64,000 nt of DNA from an uncultured Clostridia bacterium (GCA_934157205.1 CAKPHJ010000001.1:1-64000); one strand, 5' to 3'. Positions 18,441 through 30,381 are shown, numbered from the stretch's first letter. A program made the numbers and translations. Notes: generated from the letters alone by a model not told the origin.

Positions 18441-19394
18441 CAATTCTTTTATAATTAATGAATAATTAAACATATTTATTCTATTTTTAATTTTTAATTT
18501 AATTTTAAATTTATTTTTTATATCTTTTATATTCTCTATTAAATTTTTTATTTCATTTATTTTTGAATTTTTTAATATTATATATAAATCTAATTCATTA
18601 ATATATCTAAAAAAATCATTATAAATTTTACTATTTATTTTATTTTTTTCAATAATTATAATATTATAATTATTTTTTATATTTTTTATATCATTTTTTT
18701 TATTATATAATTCTTTTTTTAAATATTTAAAATTATCAAAATAAATTAAATCAAAATTATTTTTATTATTTATTTCATTTTCATTATTAATTATTAATAT
18801 TTTATTTTTATATCTTTTATTTATTTCTTTTAAAATGTTTTTATTATTTTTATTTAAATTTATTATTATAATTTTTTTATTAATTTTATTTATTATTTTT
18901 ATTAATATATTATTTATTATTTTTTTATTATTTCCTATAAATACTATTTTTTTTATTTTATTTTTATTTATTAATTTATTTATTTTATTTTTTATTATTT
19001 TTTTATTATTTATTTCTGATTTTTTATTATTATTTTTTATTTTATTATTTAATAAATTAATTATAAATTCTTTTTTTATTTTATTTTTTAAATATATATT
19101 TTTTATATTATATTTATTTAAAATTTTAATTTTTTTTTCGTCATTTTTTTCTAGAAAAAAAATAATATTAATATTTTTATTTATTTTTTTTATTTTTAAT
19201 ATTAATTCTTCAATTGAAATTTGTCCTAATATTTTTTCATATAATAATATTATTTTAATTTCTTTATTTTTTTCTAACATTTCTATAATTGCTTCTTTAT
19301 ATTGAATATCATTTCCTATAATACTTATATTTTTTTCTTTTTTTAATTCTTCATTTATTTTTTTCGAATTAATTGCTGTTATTATTTCAATCAA
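18429..19394 (-). CDS. TadZ/CpaE-like protein, extremely Ile/Asn/Lys-rich
   Basis: 321 residues. The first 120 residues look like a receiver-type fold (EIITAINSKK..., IKIILLYEKILGQISIEELI, IIFFLEKNDE), the rest like a degenerate MinD/CpaE ATPase (IVFIGNNKKIINNILIKIIN in place of a P-loop, no GKT). Composition is extreme: long stretches are nearly all Ile, Asn and Lys. UUG start; overlaps the VirB4 stop by 8 bases, so it is translationally coupled. A localisation or assembly factor for the secretion machine is inferred from position. Confidence 0.6.
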   Translation of the reverse strand: MIEIITAINSKKINEELKKEKNISIIGNDIQYKEAIIEMLEKNKEIKIILLYEKILGQISIEELILKIKKINKNINIIFFLEKNDEKKIKILNKYNIKNIYLKNKIKKEFIINLLNNKIKNNNKKSEINNKKIIKNKINKLINKNKIKKIVFIGNNKKIINNILIKIINKINKKIIIINLNKNNKNILKEINKRYKNKILIINNENEINNKNNFDLIYFDNFKYLKKELYNKKNDIKNIKNNYNIIIIEKNKINSKIYNDFFRYINELDLYIILKNSKINEIKNLIENIKDIKNKFKIKLKIKNRINMFNYSLIIKELLKK

Positions 19395-21255
19395 TTTTTT
19401 TTATTTCCTTTCTTTTTTCAATTAATTCCTTTTCTTCTTCTGAAGATTCTATTTTTGTTAAAATATGATTTTCTCCAACAAACATTAAGCACTCTCCTCT
19501 TTTTAATGATTTTATTTCAATTTTTTCTTTTTCAGATAAATTTGTAAATTCTGATAATATTTTTATATTTTCTTCTTCAAGTGCAAAAAATGTTTTTATG
19601 CTTGAATTATTTAAAATACTTTTTCCATAAGTTCCATTGTCTAAACTAAATATATCAGATATATCTTGTGTAATTGCTACACTACTTCCTCCATATTTTC
19701 TAATTGTTTTAAAAATTTTGTATATAAAACTTGCTACTTCTTTATTAGATGTTACTCCAATTAATCTCCATATTTCATCTAAATAAATTGCTTTTTTATC
19801 TAAACGATTTTCTTTTATTTTATCCCAAAAAATATCTGTAAATAAATACATTCCATATTTTAAATTTTCTTCTCCAAGATCATAAATATCTGCAACTATT
19901 AAATCGTTATTTAATTCAATATTTGTATAATTATTAAAAAATTTCATTGAACCTTTTACAAAAGGTATTAATTGTATTTGAAATTTTTTTGTTTTTTCAT
20001 CTTCTCCTAATATTCTATAAAAATCTTCTAATAAAGGCATATCTTTTTTATTTTTAAATATTTTTATAATTTTTTTATTTTTTTTTATATTTTTATACAA
20101 AGTTTTATCATCAAAAGTTATATTTTTTTCTTTATATGTTTTTATTAATTTTTCTTCAATTAATGCTTTTTCTTCTTCATTTAATTTTCCAAAAACTAAA
20201 TTAAAAAATCCTATTAATTTATTTATTTTCGTTGCTAAATATCCGCTATCCCCTTCTTCAATACTTTCTTTTCTAATTTCAAAAACATTTATATAAGTAT
20301 TAGATGTTGCACCTATTTTTATTTGTACACCATTCAATTTTTCACATAAATGATTATATTCTCTTTCTGGATCAATAATATATTGACTTATTCCTAATAA
20401 TTTATATCTTAAAATTAACAATTTTGTATAAAATGATTTTCCTGCACCACTTGTACCAAAAATACATATATTAGCATTTTTATATTTTTTTGTATCATAT
20501 CTATCTATAAAAACTAATGAATTATTGTATATATTAGTACCAACAAAAATTCCATTTTGATCATAAATTGTAGATGAAATAAATGGATATGTAGATAATA
20601 AACCTGATGTTAAAATATTTCTTTTACCTGCTTTTTTTATAATTTCTTTATTTTCCATTAATGGTAAACATGATAAAAATAATTCTTCTTGTCTAAAATA
20701 TGCTCTTCTTGTTTGCATTCCTTTACTTTGTGAAATTCCTTCAATTTTATTTAAATAATGTTCTAATTCTTCTATTTTTTCAGCATAAATGTTTATATAA
20801 ATATAAAAAAAATATACATCTTGATTATTTATTTGAATCTCTCTTCTTATATATTTGGCATCATTATATGTAAATGCTGCAATATCAATGTCCTCTCTAT
20901 TTTGATTTTTTTCACCTAATTCTACTCCTACATTTCCAATATGATATGTTAAATCTTTAATTACTTTATATGAATCCTGTTTTTCGTAAAATATTGAAAT
21001 GTTCATATTTATATTTGTTTCTATTAAATTTTTTAATAATAAATCTGTTTGTTCCCTATAATAATTTACAACAATTAAACCAGAATAATATAATCCATCA
21101 ATTTCTACATATTTAGGATTTTTAAAATTTATATAAGATGGCGCAATTTCATCATTTTGATTTATTCCTCCAGAAAAAAAATTATCATCATATTTATTTT
21201 TATTTTTTTCTATAAATTCTTTTATTTTATTTTTTATTTTTATCCATCCTTTCAT
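19387..21255 (-). CDS. VirB4-like T4SS ATPase (set A)
   Basis: 622 residues. N-terminal VirB4 region (VEIDGLYYSGLIVVNYYREQ), Walker A GTSGAGKS (about 268), IDPEREYNHLCEKLNG, Walker B AIYLDEIWRL (about 485), and a SSVAITQDISD motif typical of VirB4/TraC. It energises assembly and secretion. The upstream neighbour encodes a further N-terminal-like domain, so VirB4 seems split in two, as in set B. The ATG at 21255 has no upstream ribosome site; AAAGGATGG lies within codons 2-4, so an AUA start at codon 7 is possible. Confidence 0.88.
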   Translation of the reverse strand: MKGWIKIKNKIKEFIEKNKNKYDDNFFSGGINQNDEIAPSYINFKNPKYVEIDGLYYSGLIVVNYYREQTDLLLKNLIETNINMNISIFYEKQDSYKVIKDLTYHIGNVGVELGEKNQNREDIDIAAFTYNDAKYIRREIQINNQDVYFFYIYINIYAEKIEELEHYLNKIEGISQSKGMQTRRAYFRQEELFLSCLPLMENKEIIKKAGKRNILTSGLLSTYPFISSTIYDQNGIFVGTNIYNNSLVFIDRYDTKKYKNANICIFGTSGAGKSFYTKLLILRYKLLGISQYIIDPEREYNHLCEKLNGVQIKIGATSNTYINVFEIRKESIEEGDSGYLATKINKLIGFFNLVFGKLNEEEKALIEEKLIKTYKEKNITFDDKTLYKNIKKNKKIIKIFKNKKDMPLLEDFYRILGEDEKTKKFQIQLIPFVKGSMKFFNNYTNIELNNDLIVADIYDLGEENLKYGMYLFTDIFWDKIKENRLDKKAIYLDEIWRLIGVTSNKEVASFIYKIFKTIRKYGGSSVAITQDISDIFSLDNGTYGKSILNNSSIKTFFALEEENIKILSEFTNLSEKEKIEIKSLKRGECLMFVGENHILTKIESSEEEKELIEKRKEIKKID

Positions 21256-21291
21256 ATTTTATTTTTATATTAAATTATAATTTTAAAATCA

Positions 21292-21888
21292 TTATTTTTC
21301 TATATTTATATTATTAGTATTTTTTATATTATTAAAAAATGATTTTAATAAACTTTCAATTTTATTTTTATCTTTTATTTCTTCAACAAAATTACCACAA
21401 CGAAATAAACTTTCTTTTATTTTGAAATATTTTTCATTTAAATCATTTTTTATTATTTCTTCACAATCTTCTGTTTTTATATTTTCATTTCTTTTTGTTC
21501 CATAAATGATATAAAAATCTTTTGATGATGATTTTCTTTTCGCATTTAATTCTAAAATATATTCTATATATTTTTCTGAAATATTTTTTAAATATTTATT
21601 TTCTTTTTTGGAAATATTTTTTCGAATATTAGAAATGTGATTTGTTAAATCTTCTTTGTTACTTTGAATTAAAATTTGCATATCAAATTGACATGTTTTT
21701 AAAAAAATTTTATAAGAATTTAAAATTGAATCTTTTTCTAAATTTGATTTTAAATTATAATTTATTGGAATTATTTTTATTATTTTTATATATTTATTAT
21801 TTTTAATTTTTATAATTCCATTTTCATAAATTTTTTCTATGAGTAGCCATTCTTGAATAGATTTTTTCTTTATATTTTTCACCTCCAA
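21292..21888 (-). CDS. VirB4 partner protein (separate N-terminal domain), start uncertain
   Basis: Up to 198 residues: alternating strands and helices (IYENGIIKIKNNKYIKIIKIIPINYNL, FDMQILIQSNKEDLTNH), like the N-terminal domain of TrsE/VirB4 proteins; the set-B counterpart is the gene at 51055. The ORF can open with UUG at 21888, but GGAGGTG covers 21880-21886 and no AUG/GUG/UUG follows it at a proper distance; AUA at 21873 is 8 bases on. The promoter -10 box ends at 21898, so the mRNA would be almost leaderless for UUG. Confidence 0.65.
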   Translation of the reverse strand: MEVKNIKKKSIQEWLLIEKIYENGIIKIKNNKYIKIIKIIPINYNLKSNLEKDSILNSYKIFLKTCQFDMQILIQSNKEDLTNHISNIRKNISKKENKYLKNISEKYIEYILELNAKRKSSSKDFYIIYGTKRNENIKTEDCEEIIKNDLNEKYFKIKESLFRCGNFVEEIKDKNKIESLLKSFFNNIKNTNNINIEK

Positions 21889-21897
21889 TTTGTAAAA

Positions 21898-21926
21898 ATT
21901 TTACACTATAAATATATAAATGTCAA
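21898..21926 (-). promoter_or_regulatory. Promoter of the set-A VirB4 operon
   Basis: On the minus strand TTGACA (21921-21926), 17 bases, TAAAAT (21898-21903). Just upstream are two GTCGAT copies (about 21936-21953, ATCGAC on the plus strand) that could bind a regulator such as the XRE protein. Confidence 0.75.
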
Positions 21927-22140
21927 GAACTTTTCATCGACAAAAATCGACATAATTTTATTTAATGTTATAATTAACAGATAAATTATATGAATCTTAG
22001 AAAATTAACATCTTTTTCATATACTATTTAAAAATTAAATAGTTATATCTAAAGCCATTTATATATGATTAAAATAAACTTTAATTTTTTTAAAAAATTT
22101 TTTTATTTTTTTGAATATATTTTTAAATATTGTTCATAAT

Positions 22141-22597
22141 AATGTTATAAGGTTAATAATAGTTGAGCCAAGAATATTAATAGATTATTTTTTAGTTTAC
22201 TAATATTCGGACAAAGATATTTATTGGTGTATTTTATATATATTAATAAATGTCGGCGATAAGAATATATTGTGTGTATGTAGGCTGTATTCATTATTTT
22301 ATTTATTTTTTCTTTATTTTGTTATTTTAATTATATGGTCAAATTATATATTATATATTTGAGCTAAGATTATTCTTATATCTACGCATTTAAGTGGTTA
22401 TTACTAGTCCACCTGTGGATGAATATAGTTACTTCTGGTGTATTAATGGTCGAACGAATGATTAATATTTTTGGTATTAAGCTTATTTATGTAGTAATGC
22501 ATATTAGGTTGAAATATTAGAGCTATTAGTTTAAGTAAAGATTATTATTAGCTTTATGATTAATGGCAGATGAATAATAAAATTCATCTGCCATTAA
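22141..22597 (+). ncRNA. Candidate large structured RNA upstream of gyrB
   Basis: About 450 bases without an ORF but with at least eight successive stem-loops on paper: CCAAGAATATTA with TAATATTCGG; GACAAAGATATTTATT with AATAAATGTC; GATAAGAATA with TATTCTTAT; TCAAAT...ATTTGA; TCCACCTGTGGA; TATTAATGGTCG with CGA-GATTAATA; AGCTA...TAGCT; and a perfect 14-base final stem (22561-22597). Base use (more G, many G-U pairs) differs from the surrounding T-rich spacer. It lacks RNase P, tmRNA and SRP signatures. ROOL-type large RNAs are one possibility. Strand is inferred from loop and G-U pattern. Confidence 0.5.
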
Positions 22598-22599
22598 AT

Positions 22600-25621
<3,022 letters not shown>

Positions 25622-26172
25622 TTTAATCTCCATATCTTTTTTTATCTAATTTATTCTTTTTTTTTCTTTTTTTTATGAATTTTTACTCATTAAATTATAT
25701 TAATAAAAAAATAAAACGGCTTATTTTTGATTTTCGTGCTTCATTTTTTTAATTATTTTTATTTTATTTTAATTTTTATATAATTTTTTATTAATTTATA
25801 TTATTTTTCTATTAATTTTTAATTTGTTTTTTTCTATTTTCTTTTAAAATCGAATTTATTCTTTTTTTTTCTATTTTATTCTAATATTTTCTTTTTTTAA
25901 AAAAATATTTAAAATTATTTTTAAAAATCAAATTTTTTTCTTTATTAATATATAAATTTTGATTATTTTTTATATCAAATTTCATTATTTATAATTATTT
26001 TAATTTATTTTAAATTATTTATAGCTGTTTTTAGTATGTTTTCTATTTTTTTCTATTTTTTACATTTTTTAATTAATTTTTACGCCATTTTTTAAATATT
26101 TTTAAATTAATTTTTATTTTCAAAATAAAATAAAAAATTCTATTTTTTAATATATAACAAATAAGAAAAATT
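25622..26172. other. AT-only spacer between dnaN and recF, with repeat R4 copy b
   Basis: Over 500 bases, almost entirely A and T and T-rich on the plus strand, with no ORF or ribosome site on either strand. It holds R4 copy b at 25688-25752 (see 18376-18440). In many Firmicutes this is the place of yaaA; no remnant is recognisable. Confidence 0.6.
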
Positions 26173-26220
26173 GAACTTAGTTATCCACAAATAGTTAAAA
26201 CATTGTGGATAACTAAGTTC
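26173..26220 (-). terminator. dnaN terminator built from two inverted DnaA boxes
   Basis: Perfect 18-base stem (26173-26190 with 26203-26220, 12-base loop). Each arm contains TTATCCACA, the consensus DnaA box. A T-run follows on the minus strand. It may stop dnaN transcription and bind DnaA. Confidence 0.8.
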
Positions 26221-26225
26221 TTTTT

Positions 26226-27344
26226 CTATTCTTCTCTTAATCTAATTGGTAAAATCATATATGTGTAGTCATTATTTTCAGTAGATTTAATTAAACATGG
26301 AGATATACTGCTACCAAATTCAATAAAAACTTCTTCATCATCAATTGCTTTTAAACTATCTAAGAAATATTTTGGATTAAATCCTGCTTCTAAGTTTTTT
26401 CCTTCTGTTGCAACATATAATTCTTCTTTTGCATCACCTGTTTGATTTGTACAAGAAATTGTTATTTTACCTATATCTACTTGAACTTTTACTGGATATT
26501 TCTTTTCTTTTTCTACTGATGAAGCAGAAATTAAACTAATTCTTTCAAAACTGTCTTGAATGCTATTTTTATTTAATTTAACTCTAGTTTCCCAATTTGT
26601 AGGTATTACATTTTTATAATTTAAGAATTCTCCATCTAATATTCTTGTTACAATTTTACAATTATCCATTTCAAAAAGTGCTTGATTTTTAGAAACACCT
26701 ATTTTTATTGGCTCAAATGAATCTGATATTATTTTGTTTACCTCATTCAATGTTTTTCCTGGAATAACTGCTTTAAAATTATTTGTTTGTTTATTTAAAA
26801 ATATTGATCTAAGTGCAAGTCTAAATCCGTCTACAGCCACTAATGTTAATTTGTTATTTTCAATTTCAAATAAACAACCTGTAAAAATAGGTCTACTTTC
26901 TTCTGAACTTACTGCAAATATTGTTTTTCTAATCATATTTCTTAAAATTGTTTGATCTATTTCAATAGAATTTTCAACTTCTATTTTAGGAAGTTCTGGG
27001 AATTCCTCAGGATTCATAGTAGCTAATTTATATAAAGAACCTTCACATTCAATTTCTAATAAATTTTTGTCATTTAATGTTATATAAATTTCTGTATTTG
27101 GTAATTTTCTTATAATTTCACTAAACATTATTGCATTAACAACAGTACTTCCTTGTTCTTTAACATCACAATCCATGACGTATTCAATACCAATTTCTAA
27201 ATCATATGTTGTTAATTTTATTTCATTATCATTTGTTTGAATTAAAATTCCTTCTAGTATAGGCATTGTAGTTTTTGATGCTACACCTTTAACTACGGAA
27301 TTAAGAGCTTTAATAAGTTTGTCTTTAAAACAAATTATTTTCAT
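26226..27344 (-). CDS. dnaN: DNA polymerase III beta sliding clamp
   Basis: 372 residues; three-domain clamp with MKIICFKDKLIKALNSVVKGVASKTTMPILEGILI at the N-terminus, DGFRLALR in the second domain and the YMILPIRL C-terminus that forms the peptide-binding pocket. Tethers polymerases to DNA. AAGGAGGATGAAAA supports the start. Lies downstream of dnaA with oriC between them. Confidence 0.98.
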   Translation of the reverse strand: MKIICFKDKLIKALNSVVKGVASKTTMPILEGILIQTNDNEIKLTTYDLEIGIEYVMDCDVKEQGSTVVNAIMFSEIIRKLPNTEIYITLNDKNLLEIECEGSLYKLATMNPEEFPELPKIEVENSIEIDQTILRNMIRKTIFAVSSEESRPIFTGCLFEIENNKLTLVAVDGFRLALRSIFLNKQTNNFKAVIPGKTLNEVNKIISDSFEPIKIGVSKNQALFEMDNCKIVTRILDGEFLNYKNVIPTNWETRVKLNKNSIQDSFERISLISASSVEKEKKYPVKVQVDIGKITISCTNQTGDAKEELYVATEGKNLEAGFNPKYFLDSLKAIDDEEVFIEFGSSISPCLIKSTENNDYTYMILPIRLREE

Positions 27345-27369
27345 TTTTCATCCTCCTTATATAATAATA

Positions 27370-27561
27370 TAATAAATATAAATATATTTAGTAGTAGTAG
27401 TAGTAGGTGCTGTGGAAACTGTGGATAACTATGTTGATAACTGATATCCCTAGCAAAAATCGTGTGGATAACTCTGTGGATAACTTGTAAAATAATCCAC
27501 ACTTTCCATTTACATATGTGTAAAACTTACTTATCCACATGTTGTCCACAGGTTATTCACA
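27370..27561. other. oriC: oriC: DnaA boxes, DnaA-trio and AT-rich unwinding region
   Basis: Between dnaA and dnaN. TGTGGATAA/TTATCCACA boxes at 27420-27428, 27463-27471, 27475-27483 and 27531-27539, with near matches at 27411-27419, 27542-27550 and 27553-27561. Next to the box at 27411 a short GC patch is followed by six TAG triplets (27389-27406; CTA on the minus strand) and then an AT-rich tract (27355-27388). This is the order of the B. subtilis basal unwinding system: boxes, GC cluster, DnaA-trio, duplex-unwinding element. Confidence 0.92.
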
Positions 27562-27687
27562 GGTGGGGTGTGGATATCTAATACAGCTCTTCCGTAAGAA
27601 TTGATTGGGTGGTGTGTTAACAAACACACATTCCAACAAACATCAATTCTAAATAATTGCTGTAACTTTGACTGCTCTAAATTATTT

Positions 27688-29037
27688 TTATTGTTTACCA
27701 TCGATGATAATGTTTTTCACACTATCCACAATTAGTTTTGTATTTGACTTTTCTTTAATTTCTTTTTCAATTTTTCTACATGCATGCATAACAGTAGAGT
27801 GGTCTCTGCCGCCAAAGTCTTCTCCTATCTGAGGATAAGACATATTTGCTATTTCTCTGCACAAGTACATTGCAATTTGTCTTGGAAAAGCAATATCGTT
27901 ACTTCTTTTATTTCCAGCTAAATCATCTTTGTTAATACTAAAATATTTTGCTATAGTTTCTTTTATAAACTCACAAGAAATTACTTTTTCACTTTCAAAT
28001 TTAAACTCATTAATGATATTTTCAGCTAATTCAATTGTTATAGGGCTATGTGTTAGTGAAGCTCTAGCAACAATTTTATTAAAAACGCCTTCTAATTCTC
28101 TGATATTTGAATCAATTTTATTTGCAATATTGGAAAGAATTGAATCATCAATTATTATATTTTCATCTTGAGCTTTTTTTCTTAAAATAGCTAAACGTGT
28201 TTCGTAGTCTGGAATAGAAATATCTGCTAAAAGTCCCCATTCGAATCTTGATTTTAGCCTGTCCTCTAGAAAAGGAATATCTCTTGGAGGTTTATCACTA
28301 GAGATAATTATTTGTTTTCCCTCTTCATATAAGGCATTGAAGGTATGGAAAAATTCCTCTTGAACTCTTTCTTTTCCAGCTATAAATTGAATATCATCAA
28401 TTAACAAAACATCAATATTTCTGTATTTATTTCTAAAAAATTCATTTTTATTATCTTTAATAGCATTAATAAGTTGATTAGTGAATTTTTCAGAAGTAAC
28501 ATACAAAACATTGTAGTTTTTGTTGTTTTCGATAATTCTATTTCCAATAGCATGCATTAAGTGAGTTTTTCCTAAACCAACACCACCATATAAAAATAAT
28601 GGATTATAAGATTTTGCTGGCTCGTTTCCAACAGCAAGAGCAGCAGCATGTGCAAACCTATTGTTATTTCCAACGACAAATGTTTCGAAGGTGTATTTAG
28701 GATTTAAAGTTGATTTATTGGTTTCAACTTCAGCTAAAAAAGCTTCGTCTTTTTCCGCAGAAATAATTTCTTCTGTTTGGTCTTCTTTTGATAAATCAAT
28801 TACAGAAAATGTCCAATCTTTATTGGTTATGTATCTTAAAGTATTGAAAATTAAGGATTTATACTTGTTTTCAATAAAATCTTTTTGATATTCAGAGGTA
28901 GCTGTAAAAACAATGTTATTTCCGTCTATACTTCTAATATCTAATGGCATAATCCAGGTATCAAATGAAATTTTGGTCACTTCTGGTTTTAATTCTTCTT
29001 TGATTTTTGCAATTAATTCATCTTTGTCAATTGCCAT
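27688..29037 (-). CDS. dnaA: Chromosomal replication initiator DnaA
   Basis: 449 residues. Domain I (DELIAKIKEELKPEVTKISFDTWI), AAA+ domain with Walker A GGVGLGKTHLMHAIGN and Walker B VLLIDDIQF, domain IV with the DnaA signature GGRDHSTVMHACRKIE. Binds the DnaA boxes on both sides of its gene and opens oriC. The start follows TTTCATCATGAAAGGATG-type sequence (AAAGGATGATTTTAAAA). First gene of the minus-strand replication cluster. Confidence 0.98.
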   Translation of the reverse strand: MAIDKDELIAKIKEELKPEVTKISFDTWIMPLDIRSIDGNNIVFTATSEYQKDFIENKYKSLIFNTLRYITNKDWTFSVIDLSKEDQTEEIISAEKDEAFLAEVETNKSTLNPKYTFETFVVGNNNRFAHAAALAVGNEPAKSYNPLFLYGGVGLGKTHLMHAIGNRIIENNKNYNVLYVTSEKFTNQLINAIKDNKNEFFRNKYRNIDVLLIDDIQFIAGKERVQEEFFHTFNALYEEGKQIIISSDKPPRDIPFLEDRLKSRFEWGLLADISIPDYETRLAILRKKAQDENIIIDDSILSNIANKIDSNIRELEGVFNKIVARASLTHSPITIELAENIINEFKFESEKVISCEFIKETIAKYFSINKDDLAGNKRSNDIAFPRQIAMYLCREIANMSYPQIGEDFGGRDHSTVMHACRKIEKEIKEKSNTKLIVDSVKNIIIDGKQ

Positions 29038-29063
29038 TTTTTAAAATCATCCTTTCATGAAAA

Positions 29064-29274
29064 TTATCCACAGAGTTATCCACAACTGTTGATAAGTTTG
29101 TAACAATTTTGTAAAAAAACATGTAATTTTTACGAACATAAATTCCAGTTTTTTAGTGAAAAATCTCTGCTTTTTTAAACTTTCCTAATAATACCAGACT
29201 TATACACAATAAGTCAATAAGATTGTGGAAAAAATTTTTTTTCTGTGGATAACTTTTCAAAAAACTGTGGATAA
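29064..29274. promoter_or_regulatory. DnaA-box cluster upstream of dnaA
   Basis: TTATCCACA at 29064-29072 and 29076-29084, TGTGGATAA at 29244-29252 and 29266-29274. Suits autoregulation of dnaA and a second origin sub-region, as in bipartite Firmicute origins. The remaining 29275-29430 shows no gene. Confidence 0.8.
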
Positions 29275-29431
29275 CTTTTTTTGAAAGACAAATCTTAAGC
29301 AGTTATGTTAACATTCAAAATCTATTTTTCTAATTTTATTTTGCAAATTATTATTCTGCAATTTCATAGAATGTGAATTGCAAAAGTAAAATCTAGTTGT
29401 AATCATGGAAAATCTAAAATTTTAAAAAAAC

Positions 29432-29461
29432 TTGACAATTTATATTTTCATGGAGTATAAT
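29432..29461 (+). promoter_or_regulatory. Promoter of rpmH
   Basis: TTGACA (29432-29437), 18 bases, TATAAT (29456-29461). Confidence 0.8.
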
Positions 29462-29519
29462 CGATATACTTGTTATTATGAAAAATTAAATTTATATAAA
29501 AATTTAGGAGGTGCAAACA

Positions 29520-29654
29520 ATGAAAAGAACTTATCAACCAAAAAATAGACAAGAAAAGAAAGAACACGGATTTATGAAAAGAATGAAAACTAAATCAGGA
29601 CAAAACATACTAAAAGCAAGAAGAGCAAAAGGTAGAAAAAAATTATCTGCTTAA
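29520..29654 (+). CDS. rpmH: Ribosomal protein L34
   Basis: 44 residues, the usual L34 length: starts [18 protein letters not shown], ends GRKKLSA. A basic protein of the 50S subunit. Shine-Dalgarno TTTAGGAGGTGCAAACA. First gene of the rpmH-parB cluster, divergent from dnaA. Confidence 0.97.
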   Translation: MKRTYQPKNRQEKKEHGFMKRMKTKSGQNILKARRAKGRKKLSA

Positions 29655-29697
29655 GTTTTATATAATTGTGTTTATATAATGGGAAACCATTATATAC

Positions 29698-29722
29698 AAA
29701 AGGCCGCAGAAGCGAGCCTTTT
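29698..29722 (+). terminator. Hairpin after rpmH
   Basis: AAAAGGC (29698-29704) pairs with GCCTTTT (29716-29722); a second small hairpin (ATAATGG...CCATTAT) precedes it. Probably an attenuator that lowers rnpA expression relative to rpmH. Confidence 0.6.
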
Positions 29723-29795
29723 ATGCATAATTATATTGAATTTTTGATTTTTTCATTATATTTAAATGTTCTATCTTATGGAAGGAAGCTAAAAG

Positions 29796-30140
29796 ATGAA
29801 AAAAACAAGAATGTTAAAAAAAAATTATGAATTTAAAAATGTTTTATCCAAAGGAACATATTTTTCTGGAAAATATATTGAAGCATTTATTAAAAAAAAT
29901 GGAAAAAAACACAACATGCTTGGAATTGCAATTAGTGTTAAAATTGGAAAAGCCGTAAAAAGAAATCATATAAAAAGATTAATAAGAGAAAATTATAATA
30001 TAATAGAAAATAGCACAAAATTAGGATATAATATAGTTTTTTTATGGAAAAAGAAAGCAGACATACAAAATGCAAAATATATTAACATAAAAGAAGATAT
30101 GTATAACATTTTTAATAAAGCCAATATTTTAGAGGAATAA
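29796..30140 (+). CDS. rnpA: Ribonuclease P protein component
   Basis: 114 residues. The central conserved RNR-like motif is present as KIGKAVKRNHIKRLIRENY. It binds RNase P RNA and helps mature tRNA 5' ends. Start after GGAAGGAAGC. Directly followed by yidD. Confidence 0.95.
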   Translation: MKKTRMLKKNYEFKNVLSKGTYFSGKYIEAFIKKNGKKHNMLGIAISVKIGKAVKRNHIKRLIRENYNIIENSTKLGYNIVFLWKKKADIQNAKYINIKEDMYNIFNKANILEE

Positions 30141-30142
30141 AA

Positions 30143-30361
30143 ATGAAAAAAATTTTTATTAAACTTATAGAAATATATAAAAAACACATATCATTATGGC
30201 TAGAAAGTAAAAACATCAAATGCAAATTTTATCCAACTTGCTCAGAATATATGAAACAGGCAATCGAAAAATATGGTGTTTTACATGGAGGTTACTTAGG
30301 AATTATTAGAATTCTTAAATGTAATCCATTATCAAAAGGTGGATATGATCCATTAAAATAG
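30143..30361 (+). CDS. yidD: Membrane protein insertion efficiency factor YidD
   Basis: 72 residues with the family core KCKFYPTCSEYMKQAIEKYG and CNPLSKGGYDPL. A small amphipathic protein at the inner face of the membrane that assists YidC. Two bases after rnpA. Confidence 0.95.
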   Translation: MKKIFIKLIEIYKKHISLWLESKNIKCKFYPTCSEYMKQAIEKYGVLHGGYLGIIRILKCNPLSKGGYDPLK

Positions 30362-30381
30362 AGCTAGGAGGAACAAAATAA

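Noticed and set aside
8356..21926. Complete integrative conjugative element
   Set aside because: No integrase, relaxase or flanking direct repeats; housekeeping genes dnaD, dnaC and gyrA lie inside.
22141..22597. RNase P RNA, tmRNA or SRP RNA
   Set aside because: No GAGGAAAGUC-type P4 segment, no tRNA-like 3' end with CCA and no GNAR/GGAA SRP motif; the universal cores of these RNAs are absent.
28920..29060. Other interruptions in dnaA, gyrA, gyrB, dnaN, VirB4 or mnmG
   Set aside because: Checked for frame breaks; none seen, so general poor sequence quality is not evident.
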